This document shows positions 26,682 through 34,916 of a stretch of 64,000 nt of DNA, piece after piece (positions within the stretch are counted from its first letter, which is position 1; each line of letters starts with the position of its first letter). A program made the position numbers and the translations under genes. The notes beneath the pieces were generated by a model that worked only from the letters and a program-made list of their open reading frames with translations, searched no databases and was not told the origin of the DNA. The stretch comes from Lachnospiraceae bacterium (lineage in GTDB: Bacteria; Bacillota; Clostridia; Lachnospirales; Lachnospiraceae), in contig JAFSGY010000028.1 in the NCBI GenBank assembly GCA_017440575.1, positions 62,001 through 126,000 of the forward strand. Direction: 5' to 3'.

Positions 26682-27737
26682 ATGGAGAATACAAAGTATA
26701 TAGAAGTGAATGGCAGAAGAATCGGAGATGGCTATCCTGCCTATATCATTGCAGAGATGTCAGGGAATCATGCCGGAAGCATCGAGCATGCCAAGGAGAT
26801 TATCCATGCGGCCAAGGAAATCGGTGCTGATTGTATCAAGATTCAGACTTATACACCGGATACCATGACCATTGATTGTCATAATGAATATTTCAATATT
26901 TCCGAGGGTACCTGGGAGGGAGAGAATCTCTATGGTTTATATCAGAAGGCATATACTCCTTGGGAATGGCAGAAGGAGCTTCGTGATGAAGCAAAAAAGG
27001 TTGGTATTGATTTTCTCTCTACACCTTTTGACAAGACTTCAGTAGATTTTTTGGAAGAGCTGGAAATGCCTTTTTATAAGATTGCCTCTTTTGAACTTGT
27101 AGATATTCCTTTATTGGAGTATATTGCTTCCAAGGGCAAACCAATTATTATGTCAACCGGAATGGGAACCTTAGAAGAGATTCAAGAAGCGATAGAAGCG
27201 ATTTACAGTCAAGGCAACCATCAGCTTGCGATTATGAAATGTTCCAGTGCTTATCCGGCAAAGGTAGAAGAAATGAATCTTGGAACAATCGTGGATATGA
27301 AGCGACGTTTTGGTATACCGGTAGGGCTTTCTGACCATTCCCTAGGCTATTTTAGTGCGGCAACTGCGGTAGCAATGGGCGCAACCATTATCGAGAAGCA
27401 TTTCTGTGTTAGCAGAGAGATTAAGAATCCGGATTCTTCTTTCTCTATGGAACCACAGGAATTTAAGGAAATGATTGCACAGGTTCGAGAGGTGGAAAAG
27501 GCAAAGGGTGTTGCAACCTATGGTGTGTCTAAGCAGGAGGAATCCAATGCATGCTTCCGTCGTTCCCTATTCGTAGTAAAGGACATTGCTGAGGGGGAAG
27601 CACTGACATCGGAGAATATCAGAAGCATTCGTCCTGCATATGGTATGAAGCCGAAGTTTTACAAAGAAGTTTTAGGAAAGACGGTAAATAAGGAATTAAA
27701 AGCAGGAACACCTTTACGTATGGAGGATTTGCAATGA
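26682..27737 (+). CDS. pseI: Pseudaminic acid synthase
   Basis: Condenses 2,4-diacetamido-2,4,6-trideoxy-L-altrose with phosphoenolpyruvate to give pseudaminic acid. The 351-residue protein has the NeuB TIM barrel (about 15-270) with IAEMSGNHAGS, KIQTYTPDTMTID (typical for PseI rather than NeuB), STPFD, MSTGMGT and a late EKHFCVSRE, then a C-terminal antifreeze-like SAF domain (about 290-350). Its stop overlaps the following acetyltransferase start by four bases (ATGA), so the two are coupled. Confidence 0.95.
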   Translation: MENTKYIEVNGRRIGDGYPAYIIAEMSGNHAGSIEHAKEIIHAAKEIGADCIKIQTYTPDTMTIDCHNEYFNISEGTWEGENLYGLYQKAYTPWEWQKELRDEAKKVGIDFLSTPFDKTSVDFLEELEMPFYKIASFELVDIPLLEYIASKGKPIIMSTGMGTLEEIQEAIEAIYSQGNHQLAIMKCSSAYPAKVEEMNLGTIVDMKRRFGIPVGLSDHSLGYFSAATAVAMGATIIEKHFCVSREIKNPDSSFSMEPQEFKEMIAQVREVEKAKGVATYGVSKQEESNACFRRSLFVVKDIAEGEALTSENIRSIRPAYGMKPKFYKEVLGKTVNKELKAGTPLRMEDLQ

Positions 27738-28204
27738 GATTAATGTTACGTGAGGTAACAGGAAAAGATATAGACCTATTATTTCAATGGGCAAATGACC
27801 CGGAAACACGGCAGAATGCGTTTCATACCGAACAGATACCGTATGACACACATCGGACATGGTTTGTGAAGATGTTAGCAGACAGAGATGTTCTGAAATA
27901 TATTTTATGCAATATTACGAATACAGGAGAAATGCAGGATATTGGACAGATTCGCTTATCCATTGAGGATGGAGAGGCTTTGATTGATTATAGTATAGAT
28001 TCGGAAAAACGTGGTCAGGGCTTTGGAACACGAATGATTCTGATGGCAGAGGAGAAGCTTCGGGAAGTAAGGGCAGATGTAACTTATTGTAAGGGACAGG
28101 TAAAGAAAATGAATATTGCATCAGCAAAGGCATTTGAAAAGTGTGGCTATGATGTGGAAGAGAGAGAGCAATATCTGGAATTTGTAAAAAGAATTAGGAG
28201 CTAG
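27734..28204 (+). CDS. pseH: GNAT N-acetyltransferase, probable PseH
   Basis: Predicted to acetylate the C4 amino group of the PseC product using acetyl-CoA, giving UDP-2,4-diacetamido-2,4,6-trideoxy-L-altrose. The 156-residue GNAT fold has RGQGFGTRM at about 96-104 as the acetyl-CoA phosphate loop and the FEKCGYDVEE end typical of GNATs. The PseH name rests mainly on context: PseB, C, G, I and F are all here and this is the only free-standing GNAT in the group. Sequence alone would only say GNAT. Confidence 0.82.
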   Translation: MRLMLREVTGKDIDLLFQWANDPETRQNAFHTEQIPYDTHRTWFVKMLADRDVLKYILCNITNTGEMQDIGQIRLSIEDGEALIDYSIDSEKRGQGFGTRMILMAEEKLREVRADVTYCKGQVKKMNIASAKAFEKCGYDVEEREQYLEFVKRIRS

Positions 28205-28224
28205 AAAGGATATAGTGATTAGGC

Positions 28225-28920
28225 ATGAAGATTATTGTTGCAACGATTAAATCCTGGAATATAGAAAGGGCAAGAGCATTACAGGAAAAGTATGCAGGAG
28301 TTCATGAAATCGTAGTGTATACGAAAAAGGAAGAGTTTACACCGGAAGCAGTGAGTGAATTTGCACCGGATTATATTTTGATGCCGCACTGGTCATACAT
28401 TCTTTCTGATGAGATTACGAAGAACTGGAATTGTGTTGTTTTTCATATGACTGATTTGCCTTATGGAAGAGGCGGAAGTCCATTACAGAATCTGATTGTA
28501 AGAGGGCATAAGGAAACCATGATATCAGCTATAAAGGTGACAGAGAAACTTGATGGCGGACCTGTTTATATGAAAAAGCCATTATCCTTGGCGGGTTCTG
28601 CACAGGAAATTTTCGTTCGTTGCTCTGATATTATTTTCAATGAAATGATACCGATTTTTTTAGAAAAGTGTTTAGAACCTGTGGAACAAAAAGGCGAGCC
28701 GGTTGTTTTTAAACGTAGAACAGAAAAAGATGGTGAGATAACATCTGATATGAAAATAGAGAAAATCTATGATTATATCAGAATGTTAGATGCAGAAGGG
28801 TATCCAAGGGCGTTTATGGACTTCGGTGAATATCGTTTATGTTTTGAAAATGCTTCCTTATCGGAGAACGGTGAGTCCGTTGAGGCAAGGGTAGTATTTA
28901 GAAAACGTAGTGAATCATAG
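28225..28920 (+). CDS. Sugar N-formyltransferase-like protein
   Basis: A 231-residue protein with a formyltransferase N-terminal domain (Fmt/ArnA/WbkC superfamily), expected to use N10-formyl-tetrahydrofolate to formylate a sugar amine. The motif FHMTDLPYGRGGSP (about 73-86) holds the catalytic His, and KLDGGPVY near 110 holds the Asp. The usual Asn two positions before the His (NxH) is replaced by Val (VFH), so the triad is incomplete in the standard sense. Placed between PseH and PseG, it suggests an N-formyl pseudaminic acid derivative; this is inference. It is too short to be a Met-tRNA formyltransferase. Confidence 0.8.
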   Translation: MKIIVATIKSWNIERARALQEKYAGVHEIVVYTKKEEFTPEAVSEFAPDYILMPHWSYILSDEITKNWNCVVFHMTDLPYGRGGSPLQNLIVRGHKETMISAIKVTEKLDGGPVYMKKPLSLAGSAQEIFVRCSDIIFNEMIPIFLEKCLEPVEQKGEPVVFKRRTEKDGEITSDMKIEKIYDYIRMLDAEGYPRAFMDFGEYRLCFENASLSENGESVEARVVFRKRSES

Positions 28921-28987
28921 GGATAAAGAGAGATAAGGATTATTTATCTGTTAGGCATGTAGATATTAGAAAGGCGTGGATGTTTTC

Positions 28988-29677
28988 ATGAGAACAGTAT
29001 TAGTAGTAGCTGCACATCCGGATGATGAAATTCTGGGTGTAGGAGGAACAGCAGCAAAGCATGCAGCATGTGGTGATGAAGTATATGCGATTATTTTAGG
29101 AGAGGGACAGACCTCGCGTGGTGAGAAAAGAGAGGATATCAGTCAGGATGTGGTAAAGGAACTGCACCAGAATACCATGGAAAGTGCAAAAGCCATTGGG
29201 TATAAGGATGTTTTCTTTGCTGATTTCCCTGACAACCGCTTTGATGAGGTGGATTTATTGGATATCGTGAAGGAAGTGGAGAAAAAGGTTCGAGAACTTC
29301 GTCCGGAGATTATTTATACTCATTATAGTGGTGATCTTAATATTGATCACCAGTACACAGCAAGAGCGGTACTGACAGCAACACGTCCGATTGGCAAAGA
29401 CTATCCTGTAAAGGAAATCTATGCCTTTGAAACACTTTCATCCACAGAATGGAATTTTGATTATAGTGGACAACCTGCCTTTTGCCCGAATGTTTATGTG
29501 GATATCACAGAATATTACGAAAAGAAGGAAGCGGCGATGAACTGTTATGTATCAGAGCTGTGTGAATTTCCGCATCCACGTTCCTTAGAGGGAATGGATG
29601 TGTTGGCTAAGATGCGTGGAATGACTGTGGGAATGCAACGTGCAGAAGCTTTTATGCTAATTCGGAAGATTGGATAA
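28988..29677 (+). CDS. PIG-L/LmbE-family deacetylase
   Basis: A 229-residue zinc-dependent N-deacetylase-like protein. AAHPDDE at 8-14 gives the metal-binding His-Asp pair and THYSGDLNIDHQ (about 113-124) supplies the later His. Family members remove N-acetyl groups from GlcNAc-type sugars or related small molecules. Between a formyltransferase and PseG it could deacetylate an intermediate so that the freed amine can be formylated; this is inference. The ATG at 28988 is preferred; a GTG four codons upstream is possible. Confidence 0.87.
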   Translation: MRTVLVVAAHPDDEILGVGGTAAKHAACGDEVYAIILGEGQTSRGEKREDISQDVVKELHQNTMESAKAIGYKDVFFADFPDNRFDEVDLLDIVKEVEKKVRELRPEIIYTHYSGDLNIDHQYTARAVLTATRPIGKDYPVKEIYAFETLSSTEWNFDYSGQPAFCPNVYVDITEYYEKKEAAMNCYVSELCEFPHPRSLEGMDVLAKMRGMTVGMQRAEAFMLIRKIG

Positions 29678-29688
29678 GAGGTCAAAAG

Positions 29689-30741
29689 ATGTTTATTATA
29701 CGTGCAGATGGTAATTCTGTGATAGGGATGGGACATGTAATGCGTTGCCTGTCTATTGCGGATGCAGTAAAAGCAAAGGGGACAGCTCCTATATTTGTAA
29801 CGGCTTGTGAAGAATGTATTCCTATGATAGAGCAGAGAGGTTTTCGGACAAGATTGCTTACAACAGATTATAGGGATATGATTTCAGAACTTCCAGAGCT
29901 TGAGAAGGTTCTGAATGAAGAAGATGAAAAAATAAAAAAACATGTGATATTGGTTGATAGCTATCAGGTAAGCGAAGCATATTACAGAGAACTTGGTAAG
30001 CTGGCATATGTAGCATGCTTAGAGGATATGGGACAGCCTTATCCTGTTGATTTGTTGATTAATTATAATATTTATGGAGAAAAGCTTACCTCGCAATATG
30101 AGGCGGATAATGAAAATAAGCCGAAAAAGACTCTTTTGGGGGTATCATATATGCCCCTTAGACAGGAGTTTTTGAGTGACATTGATTACAAATTGAGAGA
30201 AAAAGTAACAGATGTTATGATTACAACTGGTGGGAGTGACCCATTTTTTGCATCAAAAGCGTTTACAGATGCATTTCTTGCAGACAAGATGATGCAGGAA
30301 GAAAATATCAGATACCATATTATCAGTGGACCTTTTAATAGTCATGTAGCAGAGTTGAAGGAGATGTATGGGAAGCATGCAAATGTAACCATCTATGAAA
30401 ATGTGAAGAGCATGAAGGAAATTATGCGCAAGTGTGATGTAGTTCTGACTGCGACTGGAAGTACCATTTATGAAGTGAGTGCTCTTGGTGTTCCAATGCT
30501 CGTATTCTATTTTGCAGAGAATCAGAGACAGGGTGCAGAAGAAATAGAACGAAGAACGAACGTTATTAATTGTGGAGATTTTTCGAAAGAATCTATCAAG
30601 GTAGTTAACAAAGCAGTGAAAATGCTACAAAGGTGTGTTTTAGATAAAAGCTATCGTGAGCAATTAAACTGGGATGAGAAGAAACTGGTTGATGGCAAGG
30701 GATCAGTAAGAATAGCGGAGGCTATTTTAAAAGAGATATAG
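29689..30741 (+). CDS. pseG: UDP-2,4-diacetamido-2,4,6-trideoxy-beta-L-altropyranose hydrolase
   Basis: Removes UDP from the PseH product to give the free altrose derivative used by PseI. The 350-residue GT-B-like (MurG-related) protein has the PseG marker GMGHVMRC at residues 13-20 with catalytic His16, then a C-terminal part with ITTGGSDPF and a LTATGSTIYEV nucleotide-contact loop. Completes the six-enzyme pathway. The order F-I-H-formyltransferase-deacetylase-G suggests the two extra enzymes act on the same sugar. Confidence 0.94.
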   Translation: MFIIRADGNSVIGMGHVMRCLSIADAVKAKGTAPIFVTACEECIPMIEQRGFRTRLLTTDYRDMISELPELEKVLNEEDEKIKKHVILVDSYQVSEAYYRELGKLAYVACLEDMGQPYPVDLLINYNIYGEKLTSQYEADNENKPKKTLLGVSYMPLRQEFLSDIDYKLREKVTDVMITTGGSDPFFASKAFTDAFLADKMMQEENIRYHIISGPFNSHVAELKEMYGKHANVTIYENVKSMKEIMRKCDVVLTATGSTIYEVSALGVPMLVFYFAENQRQGAEEIERRTNVINCGDFSKESIKVVNKAVKMLQRCVLDKSYREQLNWDEKKLVDGKGSVRIAEAILKEI

Positions 30742-30814
30742 ATTATAAATTTGATATGAAAGAAAACATGCATAGCCAAGGAATCAGATAATGTGAAAGG
30801 AGATAGCATCATCC

Positions 30815-31888
30815 ATGAAAAAAGAACGGGTAAAAAACTACGAAATACTGAGAATTCTTGCCATGCTGATGATTGTCTGCCTACATTATCTGAGTAAAGG
30901 CGGAGCACTTGCAAGTCCGGCAGGAGAGCTTACCGATTCCGGCTATGCAGCATGGCTGATAGAAGCTTTATGTTTGTCAGCAGTGAATGTTTATGTTCTT
31001 ATAAGTGGTTATTTTGGAATTGGAGAGAGAGAAGCAACTGAAAAATTAGTTAAAATAGAATTGCAGGATATTTTAAAGAGAACTATTCGTATCTATTTGC
31101 AGGTATGGTTTTACTCTGTTGTAATCGGCGTAATATTCCTGATAACCGGTTTGCAGGAGTTTGACATCTATACTGTATTCATGTTTGTATTTCCGTTATC
31201 CACAGAGCACTATTGGTTTGCAACTGCTTATCTATTACTAACGCTTTTTATGCCATTTTTAAATGCTGGATTTGATAGGATGGAGAAACGTGCTATACAA
31301 GGAGTGCTTGTGTGTATGCTTGCAGTATTTTCGGTGGCAAAGACTATTCTTCCAATGCAGCTTCCATGGGATCATAAGGGATATGATGCATTTTGGTTTG
31401 TATTTTTATATCTGACAGGTGCTTATATCAGAAGATATGGTGTTAAGTGGATTACCAACCGTACAAGGGCTGTGGTGTTGTATATAGGCGCTACATGTAT
31501 TGTTTTTGCAAGTATGCTAGTCATACGTTTTCTATATCTGAAAACAGGAAGCTTAGAAGATTTTATTAGTTATGGCTATTCTTATAATTTCCTTTTCTGT
31601 TATTTGGCATCGATTGGTTTGTTTCTTGCGTTTCAGCCCAAGAGAGAAGAACAGCAGAAACAATGTGGCTCGATATTACAGACAATTTCCAGTGCTACCT
31701 TTGGTGTGTATCTGATTCATGAACATGTGAATCTGCGTTATGTATGGCCAACATGGTTTCATAGTGCGGAATTTGCAACGAAGCCAATACCAATATTTCT
31801 ACTACACATGGTGGGAACGGTAGTGGTAGTATATTTGGGATGTACAGTAATTGAAATGCTAAGAAATAAGATTATGAGATGGAAATGA
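30815..31888 (+). CDS. Acyltransferase 3 family membrane protein
   Basis: A 357-residue integral membrane protein with about ten hydrophobic segments, belonging to the OafA/WecH/acyltransferase-3 family. The N-terminal NYEILRILAMLMIVCLHYLS region carries the catalytic-type His in the first helix, and the late VYLIHEH segment is also typical. Such proteins usually O-acetylate a surface sugar, with acetyl-CoA from the cytoplasm. Placed after pseG it may O-acetylate pseudaminic acid or another sugar; the target is unknown. A GAAAGGAG site precedes the ATG. Confidence 0.88.
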   Translation: MKKERVKNYEILRILAMLMIVCLHYLSKGGALASPAGELTDSGYAAWLIEALCLSAVNVYVLISGYFGIGEREATEKLVKIELQDILKRTIRIYLQVWFYSVVIGVIFLITGLQEFDIYTVFMFVFPLSTEHYWFATAYLLLTLFMPFLNAGFDRMEKRAIQGVLVCMLAVFSVAKTILPMQLPWDHKGYDAFWFVFLYLTGAYIRRYGVKWITNRTRAVVLYIGATCIVFASMLVIRFLYLKTGSLEDFISYGYSYNFLFCYLASIGLFLAFQPKREEQQKQCGSILQTISSATFGVYLIHEHVNLRYVWPTWFHSAEFATKPIPIFLLHMVGTVVVVYLGCTVIEMLRNKIMRWK

Positions 31889-31913
31889 ATACCTTAGTGA
31901 AAGGCATGAAACA

Positions 31914-33695
31914 ATGATACAACAAGCAATAGAAACAAAACGAGAAAAAATAACAAATGCTATATTAATGCTGATTCTCCTTGTCTATCCACTCAGAAAG
32001 GTTGGAATTGGTCTGGATATGATGGATGCAGGCTATGCTTTAGGGAATTATCGTTTCTTTGATACGATGAATGAAAACTGGAAGATAGCTACATACCTTG
32101 CAAATGTGCTAGGTGTATTGCTGTCCAAGCTTCCATGTGGAGATACCTGGATTGGTATGAATGTATATACTAGTCTGTTGATTGGAATAATAGCAGTTGT
32201 TGCTTATTATTCCCTTGTAAGAGAAAAGATTGTAAACAAGTGGATTGCGTTTCTTGGTGAGCTTGTTGCATTATCATTATGCTGGGCACCTAGTGTAATT
32301 TTGTATCATTATTTAGGCTATATTTTAATGACGGCAGCTGTTATTCTATTATATAAGGCATTAGCAGAGGAAAGGAAAACATACTTAATTATATCGGGCG
32401 TTATTTTAGGGGCGGCTGTTGCAGTACGAATGCCGAATATTACTTATATGGCTCTGATTATTCCAGTATGGTACGATGCGTGGTTGAATCGTAATGAGGA
32501 ACAGAATAAGAAGTGGTTCACTTCTTTGCTGCAACAGACAGGCTACTGTGTGGCAGGCTATGCAGTAGGACTGTTGATTCCAATTGGTTATATCAGTATT
32601 CGATATGGTATAGAAGCCTATCCCAATATGATAGCATCCTTATTTGATATGACAGACACGGCAACGGATTATAAGCCGACTTCTATGATTACGGCCATGT
32701 TTGAGGATTATATTGCGTATAGTGTATGGCTTGGTGTTTTTGTTGTATATTTTCTGGCAGGACTTGTTTTGATGCGCATATTAAAAGGACGTTTGGAACG
32801 TGTGAAAAAGGTTCTCTATATAGTAGGGTATTTTGTGCTGCTTCGCCTCTGTTATGGAAGAGGTATGTTTGATTTTAACTACACAGCATATTTTTCCATG
32901 TACAAATGGGTTACGGTGTTTCTGCTAGTTGCTATTTTGCTTTGTATCTGGCTGATTATTAGTAAGAAAGCAGAAAAGGAGCAAAAGCTGTGGGCGGTTT
33001 TTTTACTTGTGATGATTTTTGTAACGCCTCTTGGTAGTAACAATGGTTTATACCCGATTATTAATAATATGTTTTTGGTTGTGCCACTTACCATGGGAAT
33101 GTTATGGTATTATGTAAGTAAGAAATGGAATGTCCACAATACAGACAGCGCTATGACGCCTTTTGTGGTAAAAAGTATGGCAATTTTTATCTGTTTGTGT
33201 GTGTCAGTTCAGTCGATTTTGTTCGGTATGGTCTTTGTGTTTCATGATCCTTCTGAAGGCTTGTTTGATTATACCAAATCCAATATCACTGGTTCACAAT
33301 CCACAAAGGGAGTGCGCACAACTGTGGATAAAGCATCTGAATTAGACATGCTTGGTGGATATCTACAAGAAAATGATTTATTACAAAAAGAAGTTATTTT
33401 ATATGGTGATATTCCGGCGATCGCTTATATCTTTGATTTAAAACCAGCAGTCTACACGACCTGGGCAGATTTGGATTCTAATTCCTTGGAGCAGTTGGAA
33501 ACAGAGCTTGCAAGCCGGGAAGTAAGAGAGAAAGAGCCGATTGTTATTATGAGTGCAGAAGCCGCTACACGTATAGTAGAACAATCAGAGAGAGAAGCAG
33601 ATAGAAAGTTAGCTGCTATTTATCATTATCTAACAGAAATGGAGTATGACAATACCTATACTTCTGCGCAGTTTTATGTATATGAAGCGCCATAG
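31914..33695 (+). CDS. Large polytopic membrane protein, candidate GT-C glycosyltransferase
   Basis: A 593-residue protein with about eleven to twelve hydrophobic segments and a soluble tail from roughly residue 455. After the first helix comes GLDMMDAGYALGNYRF, in which Asp35 and Asp38 are placed as in the first-loop acidic motif of GT-C enzymes. I do not recognise a named family. If it is GT-C, it would transfer a sugar from polyprenyl phosphate on the outer face. Follows the acyltransferase by 25 bases. Its stop codon lies in the loop of a hairpin without T run (33683-33707), after which a new promoter begins. Confidence 0.6.
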   Translation: MIQQAIETKREKITNAILMLILLVYPLRKVGIGLDMMDAGYALGNYRFFDTMNENWKIATYLANVLGVLLSKLPCGDTWIGMNVYTSLLIGIIAVVAYYSLVREKIVNKWIAFLGELVALSLCWAPSVILYHYLGYILMTAAVILLYKALAEERKTYLIISGVILGAAVAVRMPNITYMALIIPVWYDAWLNRNEEQNKKWFTSLLQQTGYCVAGYAVGLLIPIGYISIRYGIEAYPNMIASLFDMTDTATDYKPTSMITAMFEDYIAYSVWLGVFVVYFLAGLVLMRILKGRLERVKKVLYIVGYFVLLRLCYGRGMFDFNYTAYFSMYKWVTVFLLVAILLCIWLIISKKAEKEQKLWAVFLLVMIFVTPLGSNNGLYPIINNMFLVVPLTMGMLWYYVSKKWNVHNTDSAMTPFVVKSMAIFICLCVSVQSILFGMVFVFHDPSEGLFDYTKSNITGSQSTKGVRTTVDKASELDMLGGYLQENDLLQKEVILYGDIPAIAYIFDLKPAVYTTWADLDSNSLEQLETELASREVREKEPIVIMSAEAATRIVEQSEREADRKLAAIYHYLTEMEYDNTYTSAQFYVYEAP

Positions 33696-33707
33696 CTTAG
33701 CGCTTCA
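33683..33707 (+). repeat. Hairpin overlapping a stop codon, no T run
   Basis: Perfect 8-bp stem TGAAGCGC / GCGCTTCA with a 9-base loop containing the stop codon of the upstream gene. Could be a weak terminator or RNA stabiliser; there is no poly-T. Confidence 0.45.
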
Positions 33708-33711
33708 CGTA

Positions 33712-33740
33712 TTGCCAAACGGTTTAAAAGTGTGTAATAT
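33712..33740 (+). promoter_or_regulatory. Sigma-A-type promoter before the WecE-like gene
   Basis: TTGCCA (33712-33717), a 17-base spacer and TAATAT (33735-33740), 43 bases before the WecE start. The -35 matches that of the gmd promoter exactly. Confidence 0.7.
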
Positions 33741-33782
33741 AAAAACAAAGTTTAGTATAAGAAAACAATGGGAGTCTTAACT

Positions 33783-34916
33783 ATGATAAATTTTAATGTT
33801 CCTCCTTTTACCGGGAGAGAAATGGATTATATACGACAGGCTGTAGAGAATCAGAAAATCTGCGGTGATGGAGAATTTACAAAAAAGTGTAATGAATGGA
33901 TAGAACAGAAAACAGGAACGGCAAAGTGTCTGTTAACAACTTCTTGTACTCATGCAACTGAGCTTACAGCATTGTTGGCAGATATTAAGGAAGGCGATGA
34001 GGTAATCATGCCATCCTATACCTTTGTATCAACCGCCGATGCATTTGTGCTTCGTGGTGCAAAGGTAGTCTTTGTGGATATCAGACCGGATACCATGAAT
34101 ATTGATGAGACCTTGATAGAAGATGCGATTACCGAACGAACCAGAGCTATTGTACCGGTTCATTATGCGGGGGTTTCCTGTGAAATGGATACGATTATGG
34201 ATATTGCAAAGCGTCATAATCTACTTGTCATTGAGGATGCTGCGCAGGGAATTATGGCAAGCTATAAGGGCAAGGCACTTGGTGCAATCGGAGACATGGG
34301 CTGCTTTTCTTTCCATGAGACCAAGAATTTTAGTATGGGTGAAGGCGGAGCGCTTCTTTTACAAGATGAAAAATACATTGAAAATGCAGAAATATTCCGT
34401 GAAAAGGGAACAGACCGTTCTAAGTATTTCCGCGGTCAGGTAGATAAATACAGATGGATGAACTATGGTTCTTCTTATCTGCCAAGTGATATGAATGCTG
34501 CGTATTTATGGGCACAGCTGGAACTGGCGGATGAGATTACGAATGCGAGACTTGCCAGATGGAATCAGTATAATGAGCTGTTACAGCCATTGCAGGAGCG
34601 TGGAATTTTAGAGCTTCCGACGATTCCGGAGGGCTGTGTGCATAATGCCCATATGTATTATGCGAAGGCTAAGGATTTGAAGGAAAGAACTGAGCTGATT
34701 GATTTTCTAAAGGAAGAAAATGGTGTGCATGCAGTATTTCATTATGTGCCGCTTCATTCTGCTCCGGCAGGAATCAAGTTTGGCAGATTCCATGGAGAGG
34801 ACAAGTATACTACAAAGGAAAGCGAACGATTATTCAGACTTCCTATGTTTTATGCTTTAACAGAAGAGGAAGTTAACTATATTGTAAGTAAAGTGAAGGA
34901 GTTCTACCACGTATGA
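33783..34916 (+). CDS. wecE: dTDP-4-amino-4,6-dideoxygalactose transaminase (WecE/RffA)
   Basis: PLP enzyme that aminates dTDP-4-keto-6-deoxyglucose to dTDP-Fuc4N, known from enterobacterial common antigen. The 377-residue protein matches the E. coli enzyme along its whole length in recognisable blocks: INFNVPP start, CGDGEFT, MPSYTFVSTADAFVLRGAK, RPDTMNIDETLI, VPVHYAGV, FHETKN with PLP Lys181, FRGQVDKY, HGEDKYTTKESERL. The start at 33783 follows GGGAG at eight bases. RmlA and RmlB to make the substrate are not in the window. The following genes include a GNAT fused to a transferase, which would complete Fuc4NAc formation and use. Confidence 0.93.
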   Translation: MINFNVPPFTGREMDYIRQAVENQKICGDGEFTKKCNEWIEQKTGTAKCLLTTSCTHATELTALLADIKEGDEVIMPSYTFVSTADAFVLRGAKVVFVDIRPDTMNIDETLIEDAITERTRAIVPVHYAGVSCEMDTIMDIAKRHNLLVIEDAAQGIMASYKGKALGAIGDMGCFSFHETKNFSMGEGGALLLQDEKYIENAEIFREKGTDRSKYFRGQVDKYRWMNYGSSYLPSDMNAAYLWAQLELADEITNARLARWNQYNELLQPLQERGILELPTIPEGCVHNAHMYYAKAKDLKERTELIDFLKEENGVHAVFHYVPLHSAPAGIKFGRFHGEDKYTTKESERLFRLPMFYALTEEEVNYIVSKVKEFYHV

